NCBI GenBank assembly: GCA_030490835.1 | Contig: CM059971.1 | Location: forward strand, 55,910,012 to 55,974,011 | Direction: 5' to 3' | Length of the DNA stretch: 64,000 nt | Origin: Annona cherimola | Lineage: Eukaryota; Streptophyta; Magnoliopsida; Magnoliales; Annonaceae | Part shown: piece after piece, positions 21,897 to 33,049 of the stretch | Position numbering within the stretch: the stretch's first letter is position 1 | How the letters are laid out: every line of letters starts with the position of its first letter | The notes under the pieces: model-generated | Databases searched by the model: none | Seen by the model: only the letters and a program-made list of their open reading frames with translations | What the model was told of the DNA's origin: nothing | Position numbers and translations under genes: made by a program

Positions 21897-24800
21897 CTAA
21901 TTTAGTTCTATCATCCCCATATCATTCCTAATCTTACAGAATGATTCTTTAGCTAGTGGTTTGGTAAAGATATCAGCAATTTGATCTTCCGTTTTCACAT
22001 ATTCTAAGCACACATCATGATTTTCAACATGTTCACGAATAAAATGATGTCTTACATCAATATGTTTGGTTCTAGAATGCAATACTGGATTTTTAGTCAA
22101 ACAAATTGCACTTGTATTATCACATCTAATAGGAATATCAACATAATCAATACCATAGTCTTTCAACTGTTGTTTCATCCAAAGTAGTTGGGCACAACAA
22201 CTACCGGCGGCTATGTATTCGGCTTCCGCAGTAGATAGTGCAACACTTGTTTGTTTTCTTGAATGCCATGAAACTAGCATATGTCCAAGAAATTGACAAG
22301 TTCCACTGGTACTTTTTCTATCTACTTTATATCCGGCAAAGTCTGCATCCGAATAGCCGATTAGATCAAAGGTTGACCCCTTTGGATACCATAGTCCAAG
22401 ATTTGTAGTTTTTAACAAATATTTAAAAATTCTTTTTACAGCAAGTAGATGTGATTCTTTTGGACATGCTTGGAATCTAGAGCACATACAAACACTAAAT
22501 AGGATATCGGGTCTAGAAGCAGTTAAGTATAGCAAGGATCCTATCATGCTTCTATAAAGTGTTTGATCGATACTTTTACCATTTTCGTCCGCATCGATCT
22601 TGATTGTAGAGCTCATTGGAGTATTTGCTCCTTTGCTATTTTGCATTCCAAACTTCTTGAGCATCTCTCTGGCGTATTTGGACTGATTTAGAAATATCCC
22701 TTCACTTTGTTGCTTGATTTGCAGTCCAAGGAAGAAATTTAATTCTCCCATCATACTCATTTCGAATTCGCTCTGCATTATCTTAGAAAACTCTTGACAA
22801 AGTTTTTCGTCAGTAGCACCAAATATTATGTCATCAACATAAATCTGCACAATTAAAATATTTTTATTTTTATATTTAATGAACAGAGTAGTGTCTACTT
22901 TCCCCTTTTGAAACTCATGGTCAATCAAAAATTTATTCAATCTTTCATACCAAGCTCTTGGAGCTTGTTTTAGTCCATATAATGCTTTGGTCAATTTATA
23001 GACATACTTTGATTGATTCTTTTCTCCAAAGCCAGAGGGTTGTTCAACATATACTTCTTCATTTAGATAGCCATTCAAAAATGCACTTTTTACATTCATT
23101 TGAAACAATTTGAAATTCATGTGAGAAGCAAATGCTAGTAAAATGCGTATGGCTTCTAATCTTGCCACGGGTGCATATGATTCTTCAAAATCAATTCCTT
23201 CTTCTTGGGAATACCCTTTGGCTACTAATCTTGCCTTGTTTCTTATTACGAGTCCGCTTTCATCTAATTTGTTCCTAAATATCCATTTAGTACCTATGAT
23301 AGTGTGATTATTTGGTCTAGGAACTAAATGCCATACATTGTTCCTTTCGAATTGGTTTAGCTCTTCTTGCATTGCAATAATCCAATGTTCATCATTGAGA
23401 GCTTGTTCAATGGTATTTGGTTCAATTTTAGATACAAAGGCATATTGACCATAAACGTTTTGTTTTGATCTTCTAGTTTTCACTCCTTCATATATATTTC
23501 CAATAACTTGCTCAATTGGATGGGCATTTTTGAACTTTAAATCAGTTGGAGGTTTATAAGAATCATTACCTTCACTTACCTCTTCCTCCATGAGATTTTC
23601 TGGCTTGAGCTCGAGTTCCTTTGGTTGTTCTTTACCTTTTGTCTCATCTGCATCACTTAGTTCATCTTCCTTTTTCGAAGTTTTGTTAATTTCATCAAAT
23701 ACAACGTGTATGGATTCTTCAATAATTTGGTTTCGTTTATTGAAAACTCTATATGCTTTGCTATTTGATGAATATCCAAGAAATATAGCCTCATCACTTT
23801 TAGCATCTAACTTTCCCAAGTTAGTTTTTCCATTATTTAAAACATAACATGTACATCCAAAAGCATGAAAATAAGAAATATTTGGTTTCCTTCCTTTCCA
23901 TAGTTCATATGGGGTCTTTTTCAAGATTGCTCGAATGGTAACACGGTTCAATACATGACAAGCTGTACTTACAGCTTCACCCCAAAATTTCTTGGATAGA
24001 TTGCTCTCATTTAGCATAGTTTTAGCCATCTCTTGTATAGTTCTATTTTTCCTTTCTACTACTCCATTTTGTTGTGGAGTTCTTGGTGCAGAAAATGTGT
24101 GGTGAATTCCTTTTTCATTGCAAAATTCCATGAATCGTTTGTTTTCGAATTCGCCACCATGATCGCTTCTTATGGTCACAATAGTACTTTGTTTTTCATT
24201 TTGCACCAAATTTACAAAAGTTGCAAACATAGAGAAGGCTTCATCTTTACTAGCTAAGAGAATTATCCATGTGAATCTTGAAAAATCATCAACTATGACA
24301 AATACATATTTCTTTCCACCAATGGTTAGAATGTCGGATGGCCCGTATAGATCCATATGCAGCAATTCAAGTGGCTTAGTGGTGGAAATTTCCTTTTTGG
24401 TAGAGAAAGGCATCTTGGGTTGTTTTGATAATTGACATGCCTTGCAAATCTTGTCTTTGTCATATTTCAATCTTGGTAATCCTTCTACCAAACTCTTTTT
24501 CCATAGGGTTTTTATGTTTCCCATGTTTATATGTCCAAGCCTTTTATGCCAAACCCATGGATCATTATCAATGGCCATTAGACATTGACCATTCAATTCA
24601 TCAAGTGAAACCAAATATACATTTCCATGTCTTTTACCACTAAACATGATATGCTCTCCATCAAATACATTACATATAGATGATTCAAACACAACTTTGT
24701 ACCCTTTATCACATAATTGGCTAATGCTCATTAAATTGTGTTTGAGTCCTTCAACAAACAAAACATCTTCCATGCATGCATTTGAAATACTATGTATATT

Positions 24801-24923
24801 TCCTTTACCTTTAATTTTACCTTTTTCATTATTGCCAAAGGCAACCATTCCATCATTACAAGGCTTAAGTTTGTGAAACAAACTTCTTTCTCCGGTCATA
24901 TGCCTTGAGCAGCCGCTATCCAT
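21897..24923 (-). CDS. Sirevirus pol (protease, integrase, reverse transcriptase, RNase H)
   Basis: The ORF has 1,008 residues in the same frame as gag, separated from it by a UGA and one codon. It has the protease DSG motif (2-4); the integrase zinc finger H126, H131, C160, C163; the integrase triad D191, D254, E290 with the D-35-E spacing; and the RT from about residue 545 with YVDD at 695-698. RNase H with [23 protein letters not shown] and HIDVRHH blocks reaches the C terminus. The first RT catalytic position, normally MDVK in copia RTs, is MNVK here (Asn610, codon at 23094-23096), which should abolish polymerase activity. All other catalytic residues I can place are present. Copia pol products are normally made as gag-pol fusions of about 1,400 residues; gag plus pol here sum to that length. 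Confidence 0.95.
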   Translation of the reverse strand: MDSGCSRHMTGERSLFHKLKPCNDGMVAFGNNEKGKIKGKGNIHSISNACMEDVLFVEGLKHNLMSISQLCDKGYKVVFESSICNVFDGEHIMFSGKRHGNVYLVSLDELNGQCLMAIDNDPWVWHKRLGHINMGNIKTLWKKSLVEGLPRLKYDKDKICKACQLSKQPKMPFSTKKEISTTKPLELLHMDLYGPSDILTIGGKKYVFVIVDDFSRFTWIILLASKDEAFSMFATFVNLVQNEKQSTIVTIRSDHGGEFENKRFMEFCNEKGIHHTFSAPRTPQQNGVVERKNRTIQEMAKTMLNESNLSKKFWGEAVSTACHVLNRVTIRAILKKTPYELWKGRKPNISYFHAFGCTCYVLNNGKTNLGKLDAKSDEAIFLGYSSNSKAYRVFNKRNQIIEESIHVVFDEINKTSKKEDELSDADETKGKEQPKELELKPENLMEEEVSEGNDSYKPPTDLKFKNAHPIEQVIGNIYEGVKTRRSKQNVYGQYAFVSKIEPNTIEQALNDEHWIIAMQEELNQFERNNVWHLVPRPNNHTIIGTKWIFRNKLDESGLVIRNKARLVAKGYSQEEGIDFEESYAPVARLEAIRILLAFASHMNFKLFQMNVKSAFLNGYLNEEVYVEQPSGFGEKNQSKYVYKLTKALYGLKQAPRAWYERLNKFLIDHEFQKGKVDTTLFIKYKNKNILIVQIYVDDIIFGATDEKLCQEFSKIMQSEFEMSMMGELNFFLGLQIKQQSEGIFLNQSKYAREMLKKFGMQNSKGANTPMSSTIKIDADENGKSIDQTLYRSMIGSLLYLTASRPDILFSVCMCSRFQACPKESHLLAVKRIFKYLLKTTNLGLWYPKGSTFDLIGYSDADFAGYKVDRKSTSGTCQFLGHMLVSWHSRKQTSVALSTAEAEYIAAGSCCAQLLWMKQQLKDYGIDYVDIPIRCDNTSAICLTKNPVLHSRTKHIDVRHHFIREHVENHDVCLEYVKTEDQIADIFTKPLAKESFCKIRNDMGMIELN

Positions 24924-24926
24924 AAA

Positions 24927-26063
24927 TCATTCATTGTTTGCCTTTGCCTTAAAACATGTCTCTTCATCGCTTGTGCATTTTGTTGAGGTAATTCGTTCTT
25001 CTTGTTCGATTTGTGCCATGCAGCAAATTCTTGCACATTCTTCCGCCTCATTTTCGTCGGTTGAGGAATTACTTGTTGTAGATTCCTCATCGTTTACATA
25101 CATGCCTCTACCTTTGTACTTTTGGAATCTTTTGTTGTTCCTTCTATCTTTTCTTTGTTCGTTTGCCTTGCTTTCTTCGGGAGTTGGACATTGAGCTTGC
25201 ATATGTCCCGAACCGCCGCATCGGTAGCATTTGGTTGGTTCTTTCTTCTTCTCTTTGGGAGTTCTTTCCTTGAAGCTTCTGAAATTTTTCCCTGTCCTCA
25301 CAAATTTTCTGAAGCGTTTTGTGAGAAGGGCAATCTCGTCGTCGTTTTGAGAAGAGGAGGTATCGTCAGTGTCTTGTGCGGCTTTCAAGGCGATTGCTCT
25401 TTTGCCCCTATGTTGATCTTCATTTCTTCTTTTAATTAGCTCATGTGACATGAGTGAGCTAATTAAGTCTTCAAGCTTTAAAGTGTTTAGGTCTTTGGCT
25501 TCTTCTATTGCAGTGATCTTTGGAGTCCATGATTCCGGTAGAGCTCTTAAGATCTTCATAACCTGCTCAGATTCAGAAATAGCCTTTCCAAGACCTTTTA
25601 AAGCATTAGTGATTTTTGAGAATCTAGCGAACATTTCAGAAATATTTTCTGTTTCTAGCATTCTAAAATTCTCTAGTTCTCCAATCAAAATATTTCTTCT
25701 CGTCCCTTGGACTTGAGAAGTTCCTTCATAGATAGAGGTTAGCGTATCCCATATTTCTTTGGCGGTCAAGCAAGAGGATACTCTATCATATTCAGAAGCA
25801 TTAAGAGCACAAAATAAAGAGTTCATAGCTTTGGCGTTGCTCTTAACAATTCTTACTTCCTCATCGGTCCATTTGGAAGCTCTTTCATCGGTAGGCAAGG
25901 TTACTCCATCTTGGATAGCAATCCAAGAGTCCATGTCGGTAGCCATGATGAGTTGCTTCATACGAAGCTTCCAATATCCAAAATTGTTCCCATCAAACAA
26001 CGGTGGCCTTGTAAAGGATTGGCCTTCAGCAAAAGCGGGAACGGAAGTAGATTGGGATGCCAT
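24927..26063 (-). CDS. Sirevirus gag
   Basis: The ORF has 378 residues. It contains the copia gag pattern: F.G.N(F/Y).YW..RM near residues 23-35, a W....I..G block and the central UBN2-like helical region (60-210). It then has a Lys-rich stretch and one zinc knuckle C279-x2-C282-x4-H287-x4-C292, which binds element RNA. The start codon lies about 50 bp downstream of the LTR, just after the primer site. The ORF ends at a UGA (24927-24929) exactly where copia gag-pol polyproteins have W.(L/I/M)DSG at the protease start, so the stop replaces a Trp codon by one base (TGG to TGA). It is therefore either a point mutation or a readthrough stop. Confidence 0.95.
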   Translation of the reverse strand: MASQSTSVPAFAEGQSFTRPPLFDGNNFGYWKLRMKQLIMATDMDSWIAIQDGVTLPTDERASKWTDEEVRIVKSNAKAMNSLFCALNASEYDRVSSCLTAKEIWDTLTSIYEGTSQVQGTRRNILIGELENFRMLETENISEMFARFSKITNALKGLGKAISESEQVMKILRALPESWTPKITAIEEAKDLNTLKLEDLISSLMSHELIKRRNEDQHRGKRAIALKAAQDTDDTSSSQNDDEIALLTKRFRKFVRTGKNFRSFKERTPKEKKKEPTKCYRCGGSGHMQAQCPTPEESKANEQRKDRRNNKRFQKYKGRGMYVNDEESTTSNSSTDENEAEECARICCMAQIEQEERITSTKCTSDEETCFKAKANNE

Positions 26064-26094
26064 TTTGATAAGATCTCTTTGGTAAACTCAAAGA

Positions 26095-26109
26095 CCTGCT
26101 CTGATACCA
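26095..26109 (-). other. Sirevirus primer-binding site (initiator tRNA-Met)
   Basis: The minus strand reads TGGTATCAGAGCAGG, two bases from the 5' LTR end. It matches the 3' end of plant initiator tRNA-Met, the usual Sirevirus primer. Confidence 0.95.
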
Positions 26110-26111
26110 CT

Positions 26112-27827
26112 TGTTGGTCCCGAGTTAGTGGCAAAACCCAAGAGGGGAGGGGTGAATTGGGTTCTTTAAAAAATCTTTGGTAAATAAAGACTTAACCCTT
26201 TGAGTAATTAATCCCCTTTTGAAAAGAGCTAGAGAGCAATAAAGATAAAGCAGTAAAAAGAGATATAACACAAGATTTATAGTGGTTCGGGCAAACCTTC
26301 CCTACTCCACTCTTCCAAGCTCACACTCTGTTGTGACTTGGGTTTCACTATGTATTCCACGAATACACTTAGAGTCACCGCTCTCTTCTAGATTTCAGCT
26401 CTAGGGGGCATATACAACTAGAGCCACTTGCTCTCTTCTAGATTCTAGCTCTAGGGGGCATAAGCAACTCACATGCAAAAGTAGGTGATGAGTCTCACTC
26501 CAATCACACCCTACTTTGCATATACTTGATCTTAGCTACCCAAGCTAAATCAAGATTTATACAACAAGACAATGAAATAAATGAAACTACACTTTACAGA
26601 TTTGTGTAGGCAGATTTAGCTCGAGGAAGAAGTTGTAGAAGCAGCTTTGGATGAATATTGATGAAGGCGCATGCAACTCGAAGCTTTCTTCTTCTTCCTT
26701 AGAATGTATACGAACCACTCAGAAATGGAGAAAAGCAAATAGGATTCCTTTCTAGATCTTCTTTTCTCACTTTGGACTTTGTAGAGTATATAGTAGTATC
26801 TTGTAATGTTCTTGTCTATTTTTCACGTTCATTTGAGGGTCCTTTTATAGAGGGAAGAAAATATGAACGTTATGGAGGTGGTTGGTGCGCAATAAATGAA
26901 CTTCAACGTTCGAAAATTTGACCGTTATACCCAAGTCGAAGATGGAGTCGACTTGGCTTGCGACTTGGCAACCCAAGTCGCATCTGGAGTCGACTTCGTC
27001 TTCGACTCCAGTTCTTCCAATTTCCCAAGTCTGAGTTTTAATCGACTTGATTTCAGACTTCGACTCAAGTCGAACCTGAAGTCGACTTAGCCTGCGACTT
27101 GGCTCGGGTTTTGCTGAAGCTGCTTTGATCTTCAAGATTCGGCTTGATCTTTGCAAAGCTTTTGAGCTGTTTGAGTTCTTGCATGATATATGTTTGTTCC
27201 TCGCTTAGTCTTGGACTCACTTGGTCTCCATAACTTGGGTGTTGCCTTATTTGAATAAGCTTGAATATTTGCCTTGGCTTGATAGACTTGATTTGAACAT
27301 TGAATATGAGTCTTAGCTTTGATCTTCAAGAATCTTCATTTGTTTCCTTGTGAATGAACTTTTCATCTCATTTGGGTTTGAACAAGTTCAATATGATTCT
27401 CAAGTCGAAGTTGGAGTCGACCTTGTCTGCAACTTGACTCAAGTCGCTCCTGGAGTCGACTTCGTTTGCGACTTGGGCAGCTTCGTCCCCCAAAATCAAC
27501 GCTGGACATTTTCTTTTGTTTGAAGTCGATTCTGGAGTCGACTTCGTATGCGACTTGACTTCCTAAGTCGCAAGTGGAGTCGACTTGACCTGCGACTTCA
27601 CCTGTTGCCTTTTGGGATTCATTCTCAAGTCGATTTTTGAGTCGACTTTGGGATCGACTTCACCCAAGTCGAAGTCCAAGTCGACTTGTAGATCGACTTG
27701 ACCTCTTTGCTTTCCTTAAACAATTAGTAAACACATTAGTACCTTTTATATACTCAAATTAGTTCTTGTTAATCATCAAAACTCAAGTTTTGGTAAATTT
27801 TTATTGTTTTAAACATTGTTTCCAACA
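26112..27827 (-). repeat. Sirevirus 5' LTR
   Basis: 1,716 bp with TG..CA ends, identical by eye to 17686-19401, with the TATA box at 26841-26850 and the palindrome array at 26910-27715. This copy would drive transcription of the element towards lower coordinates. Confidence 0.95.
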
Positions 27828-27832
27828 ATTAT
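27828..27832. other. Sirevirus target-site duplication, right copy
   Basis: ATTAT, identical to 17681-17685. Confidence 0.9.
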
Positions 27833-28297
27833 GTTTACTTGTCTAGGAAAAGGCAAGAAAAGAATGAAAGACACAAAATGATCGCCACAGGAAGCAAGCA
27901 GGACTTTTGAAAATGACATTTTATTCTCAAATGTTAAAATCCTTTCAAGTTGTTTTACTTGAATATTTCTAACTTTATTTAAGGGCGGTCATCCATTCAT
28001 CCCTGTATCTCTTTATTACGAATGGATTACTGTTTTCAATGAAATGACTTAATAAATTCTTCTCTATTTGGAAATGACATGCCAGCATGGATTTAAACGA
28101 TGTTTCATTAAACCGATGTTCAAATGGATTGTGCAAAGAATTCTCTACATGAGAATGACAAGTTGTCATGTGTAAGAGGTATATAATGCCGATGTGACTA
28201 AAAGTCATGCATAAAATGAAAATCAAGTAGGCTAGTCAAGGCAGAAAACAGGACAAGGAGTCCACCCTTGACGTTGCCAAGTCGGAAGGTCCAACGC
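27833..28297 (+). repeat. Long LTR-like repeat, copy B, part 2
   Basis: Continues copy B after the Sirevirus: TCTAGGAAAAGGCAAGAAAAG (27842, matching TCTAGGCAAAGGCAAGGAC in copy A), then GTTGCCAAGTCGGAAGG matching copy A at 3030. Copy A has about 1.4 kb between these landmarks and copy B only about 0.45 kb, so copy B carries an internal deletion of roughly 0.9 kb. It is cut at 28297 by copy C. Confidence 0.6.
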
Positions 28298-31200
28298 TGT
28301 GAAACTCCGATTTTAGAACCATGTATGAAACCCTAGGGTTATAAACCCTAGATACTGTATTAATCTTTATATGAAATATATTGATGATATTTTTGCACTA
28401 TATGGAATTAGAGGATTAAATAGCTAATTATAGAATATTAATTCGGATGAATAGTGAAACGTGAATAGTAAATGTGGGATTAAGGAATATGTTAAGTTGA
28501 TTACTTTGGATTAACTTAATCATAAAAGACGAAAAAGAAAGCTTTCCACTAAAAGACAAAAAAGGAATAGTGATACTTTTTGAATTTTTTAAATAATTTT
28601 CAGATTTAAGGGTGGTTTTGAAGAAAAAATGAAGAAAAATTCATAATTTGCAATCCGGACGTCGAATTGAGGTGAAATTTTTTATGGATTGCCAAAATCT
28701 TGTGATGAACATGATGAGTGATCCAATATCTATCAAAAATTATGAATTAAGAGTCAAGATTTAACATCATTTGAGGATCAAAAAGCAAATTTACTTTTTC
28801 ATTAAATTAGGTTTGACTTTTAGTTAAACTTAATTAATTAAATAATAAAAAAATTAAATGCAAAAACTCCAAGGGGGCAGGGGCGTGCAAGGGGGAGGAC
28901 TTTTGGGGCCAAAATTCAATGGCCTAAAATCATCCTTATCAAGAATCAACGGTTGAGATTTAATTAGCTTAAAAATATGATTTTTAATAAATAAAAAATT
29001 ATTAATTAAATAGGCTAGCTAGGGTGGTGTGAACAGTATCTAGGGGGCTGTACATTGCTCAAGACAAATCATGGAAATTGGAAAAAATATTTAGAATTAA
29101 GTACCTCAAGCAAGGGGGTAAATTATAATTTTATAAAAAATGCAAAACTATAAATAGGGGTGCATGGGAACGTCCAAGGCACACTCAACCAAGCTCAAGC
29201 TTGAAAAATGCAAGCACTCCCACCTCCCAAATTCGTTTTTAGCCTTAGAGAGGAAGGAAAGGAAGTTAGAGAGAGAAAGTGAGAAAGGAGGAAGGATATC
29301 TTCACTTCAGGTAAGGGGATTCTTTTCGAATTTCTTTTGCATGTTAATTAGGGTAAAAACTTGCTTAGATAATGCCTAAATATAAGAAAATAAGTATAGT
29401 TATGCTGCTTAATTGGAATTATGTCAAAACATCAAAAATTTGGAGCGCAAATAGAGCATTCAGGAAGATCATGTATAAAATGAGTAAATAATGCTCCAAT
29501 ATTGCTAAATGATGATTTGGGATGAATGTTTATGATAGTTATGATGTTGGAATGATGATATATTGATCTCATGATTTTTGAATTTAAGGATTATGCTTAA
29601 GTGAAATTATGATGAATTTTAGTATATGGAGAAAAAGATTTAATTGGCCAAGTTAATGATGATAAATTTGAAATTCATGAATTTTCTCATGATATACTAA
29701 ACATAAGCTATGTCATGGAATTTTTTATTTTTGAAAAAAATGTCAATTTTTGGAACCTATTAACAGTAATTTTCAACATTGTGAACAATAACCTGCTATA
29801 GATCTACTACAGTAAACTTGAACAGTAATCTGCTACAATAATCATGAACAATGATTTTGAACAGTAACTATGAACAGTGAACAACGTGATTTTGAAGAAA
29901 ATTCGAGATTAATATTTGAGGATTAAGACATCAACTAAGTGCTTAAGAATGAGCACAATATGTGAAATATGGAAAATATGTGAAAAATGATAAGTCAAAG
30001 TAATAAACTTTCGTATTATGTCAAATGAATGACTAATGAATGTGTTATGGTATATGAGAATGATACCTTAAAAATGGGTATTAAAAATATAGGGAAATGA
30101 ATGGTATAATGCATAAGTTATGATGTGCATGTACAACTGACTTGAAATTCAAGTGGATTGTGAACGATAATGGAAATGGGTTGGAAATCTGAGTTGAATG
30201 CAAGCAAAAGAAAGTATATGACTGCTATGTTATTCTTATATGTATAGGCAAAGGCAAAGGTAAAGAGATAAGCGAGACGGAAAGCTAAGCAAGCAAGGTA
30301 AGCAAGCAAACCTTTTTAAAATGTGATTTTATATGATGTTATGTTGCAACCTTGGAATATGTTGGAATTACTTCATTGTAAGCAAATTGTTATAAAAGTA
30401 TAGAGAAATATGGAAATGGTTGCATCATGATGGAGAAAAGAAAACTTTGATTTTTAAATAATATTTGATTTTGTCAAATGAATTTGAAATAAATTACTGA
30501 ATATTTTGAAAAATGATTTTAAGAAAGGTCAACTGATAAACCAATTGTACAAAATGATTTGAGTAACGGTAATGATCAAAGGATGATGTAAGCTTATATT
30601 TATAGAAATAAACAATGTGTCTGTGGACAATATATATGATACTAGATGGGAAAATGATGTTTATATATCCTTTGTTCATTAAAACCCAGAAAATGGGAAG
30701 AAAAATATTTTCAAGAAGTCTTTTCTTTTCAAAAATATTAAAATATTTTCAAAATTGTTTATCGTTTAAAAATTATTTACAACTATCTTAGCAATGTTTT
30801 GAAAATATTATTGCTCAAATGCTATCTTCAAATATTTCAAATGATTTATAAAAATGTTGTATAAATGTTTCCAAATTTATTTTAAGGTTGACCATTCTTA
30901 AAAAATATTTGTAAGTATAGAACTTGTTAACTTGGGTTGTGCCCAGTTTTCAAGTTAGAAAGGGATACAGACTAAGGTTTGTATTACTTTTATGAAAGCA
31001 TGCTAGCATCAAGTTTTCAGAAAAGGCACAGACTGTGGTCTGTGGTGTTTTATAAAATCATGGTTGCATACGAATGTGGATGAGAAGTGTGCACATGGAT
31101 TATGTATTAGGTCTACTATAGAGGATTTGCAGACCAGACACAGTTGCAAAGTGGGCCCCCTCTACATAGGTCAAGTCGCTTGAAAAAGCAAAATGCCGGC

Positions 31201-31971
31201 AGTGCCCTCCCTCAAATGGGAGAAGGAACGAATAGCCGCCCAGCTAGCGGGCTATCTAATTAAAGGATTTCTCTCCTAAGGAGGAAAGGGTGATCACTTG
31301 GTAAGTGTCACCTACCAGATGGATAGAAACGTAATGCATGATGCATATGCTTGTTTTGAAAAGGTTTTATGGAAAATGTTTTAAGGACATGAGAATGTCC
31401 TTGGAGAAAGGAAGTTTTATAAAAAAATGTTTTTATGTCCATGAAAAAGAGGTTTACATGTCAAGTTTGCAAGCATATATTTTATGAAAAGGTTTCCTCT
31501 GAATGATAGTGATCACTTGTTAAGTGTCTACTATCGAACGAGAGAAACGCATTTAAAATAACAAAATACTTGCTTATTGAGTTTCGACTCACGTTTTTCT
31601 TTCCAAATAATAGACAGGTACAGGACATGACATGATGGAAAAGGAAATAATGATATGAAGAAAGAGTGATGACATGTTGGTTTGTATGATATTAGAAAAT
31701 TTTCGGAAGTCATATGTATGAAATGATCAGAAACCTGCATTGTAGAAAAATAAGTTAGAATGTTATAAATAATATTTGAAAAAAAAAATTATGCCAAGAA
31801 TATGTTTATATATGATGATATGATGTTATGTGATGAAAGAAAAGAAATTTTTTTGGATGAGATACAATTAAAAATCTCGCTGTGTGATCAGGGCAACAAT
31901 CCTGAGTCATGTTTACGAATCAATAAGATCCCGGAGTAAGACTTCTAGGCACTCCGGTTCGGGGCACTACA
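28298..31971 (+). mobile_element. Solo LTR of the long non-coding repeat family, copy C
   Basis: The 3,674-bp unit starts TGTGAAACTCCG and ends CGGGGCACTACA, imperfectly inverted. The flanks AACGC (28293-28297) and AGCGC (31972-31976) differ by one base and fit a 5-bp target duplication. It sits inside copy B. There is a TATA box (CTATAAATAGG, about 29149), a purine-rich leader and a TTCAGGTAAGG donor-like site (about 29308). Near the 3' end is TTGAGTTTCGACTCACG (about 31576), typical of long plant gypsy LTRs. There is no internal coding region, so it is a solo LTR. Confidence 0.7.
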
Positions 31972-32833
31972 AGCGCCAAGGATGGAAAGGATCATGTTAT
32001 GAAAGGATGTTCCCCGAGCTAGCGTACCCTCACATGTCTTATTGGGGTATTAAGTAATACTTCAACCTCCAATGTTTATGAAATACCCAAAAATTAAGAT
32101 TTATGAATGGTTTATGAAAGGTTTCCATGAATAGTTTATGAAAAGATTTCTATTTCATTGGTAGTTGATCACTTGCTAAGTGTCTCCTATCGAATGGAGA
32201 AAAATGCATTTAAACAATAATGAAAGATGTTTGCATATTGAGTTTCAACTCATGTTTTGTTTTGCCCCCATAGACAGGTGCAGAGAAAATTCAAGTGATG
32301 AAAGACATGTTCTTGCTGAGGAAAGAAAAAAGAATTTCCAAAGGTTTGTAATCCTTTGTATGTGGAAGTATGAACGAATGCCCTAAAGGATATGGTACTA
32401 TTAGTACATATGTTCAGGATACCTAGCATAGGTATTATATGATTGAGAAGATAAAAGATTTAAAATGCCTTGTATAGATATGATATGACTGAAATAAGGA
32501 ATGTCTTAAATAATAAGTGCTTGTATGCTAAGAACTGATAGATGTATGTATGTATGGAATGAAAAGGACATGATTAGGTCAAGAGAACCTTTAACGTAGA
32601 AGAGCAAGTTGAGATGTTATAGATGAAATGCGCACTTGATATGTGCAATTGATTACAGGCGTATTGTTGCTTGTAAGATGAATGAAGTGAAATGCAAAGA
32701 AATGAAATGATGATGGATAAAAGAAATGAAATTTTTTTTTGACGATATCCAATTAAGAACCCGGCGCGTGATCAGGGCAACAATCCCGATTCACATTTAC
32801 CAATTGATAAGATCTTAGAGTAAGGTTGTGACA
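31972..32833 (+). repeat. Long LTR-like repeat, copy B, part 3
   Basis: Resumes copy B after copy C and carries the same 3' landmarks as copy A: GACAGGTGCAGAG (32273), GTAGAAGAGCAAGTTGAGATG (32596-32616), GCACTTGATATGTGCAATTG (32632) and CCAATTAAGAACCC (32750). It ends near TTGTGACA at 32833. No coding sequence. Confidence 0.6.
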
Positions 32834-33049
32834 CTTTTATCAGGGCTTATAATAAATTTTTATATCATCAGTAAAATTTTGCCCCGCTATATGGTGGTTT
32901 TAAAGCTCATTTAATGCATTTAGAAGATCTTCCTTTCATTAGTGAAACATGTGCGAGCAAGATGCCACAAGCGTGAGAACTTTATGAATCTATTGTACTA
33001 TAAGAAACTGCTGCATCATTACCCATATTTGCATTTATTCCTTGACCCA

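Larger units (their letters stand above)
17686..27827 (-). mobile_element. Sirevirus (Ty1/copia, SIRE/Maximus lineage), 10,142 bp
   Basis: The element lies on the minus strand. It has two 1,716-bp LTRs with TG..CA ends, a perfect ATTAT duplication, a tRNA-Met primer site, gag, a pol with protease, integrase, RT and RNase H, a third ORF 3' of pol, and two polypurine tracts. Sirevirus assignment rests on the RNase H segment ([19 protein letters not shown]), the extra ORF after pol, the repeated polypurine tracts and the palindrome arrays in non-coding parts; the last three are known traits of the genus. The two LTRs showed no difference on reading them side by side, so insertion is recent. Two coding defects (UGA between gag and pol; Asn for the first catalytic Asp of RT) argue against this copy being autonomous. 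Confidence 0.95.

Noticed and set aside
28325..28352. Telomere-like AAACCCTAGGGTTATAAACC
   Set aside because: Only one or two partial units at the start of an LTR, not a (TTTAGGG)n tract.
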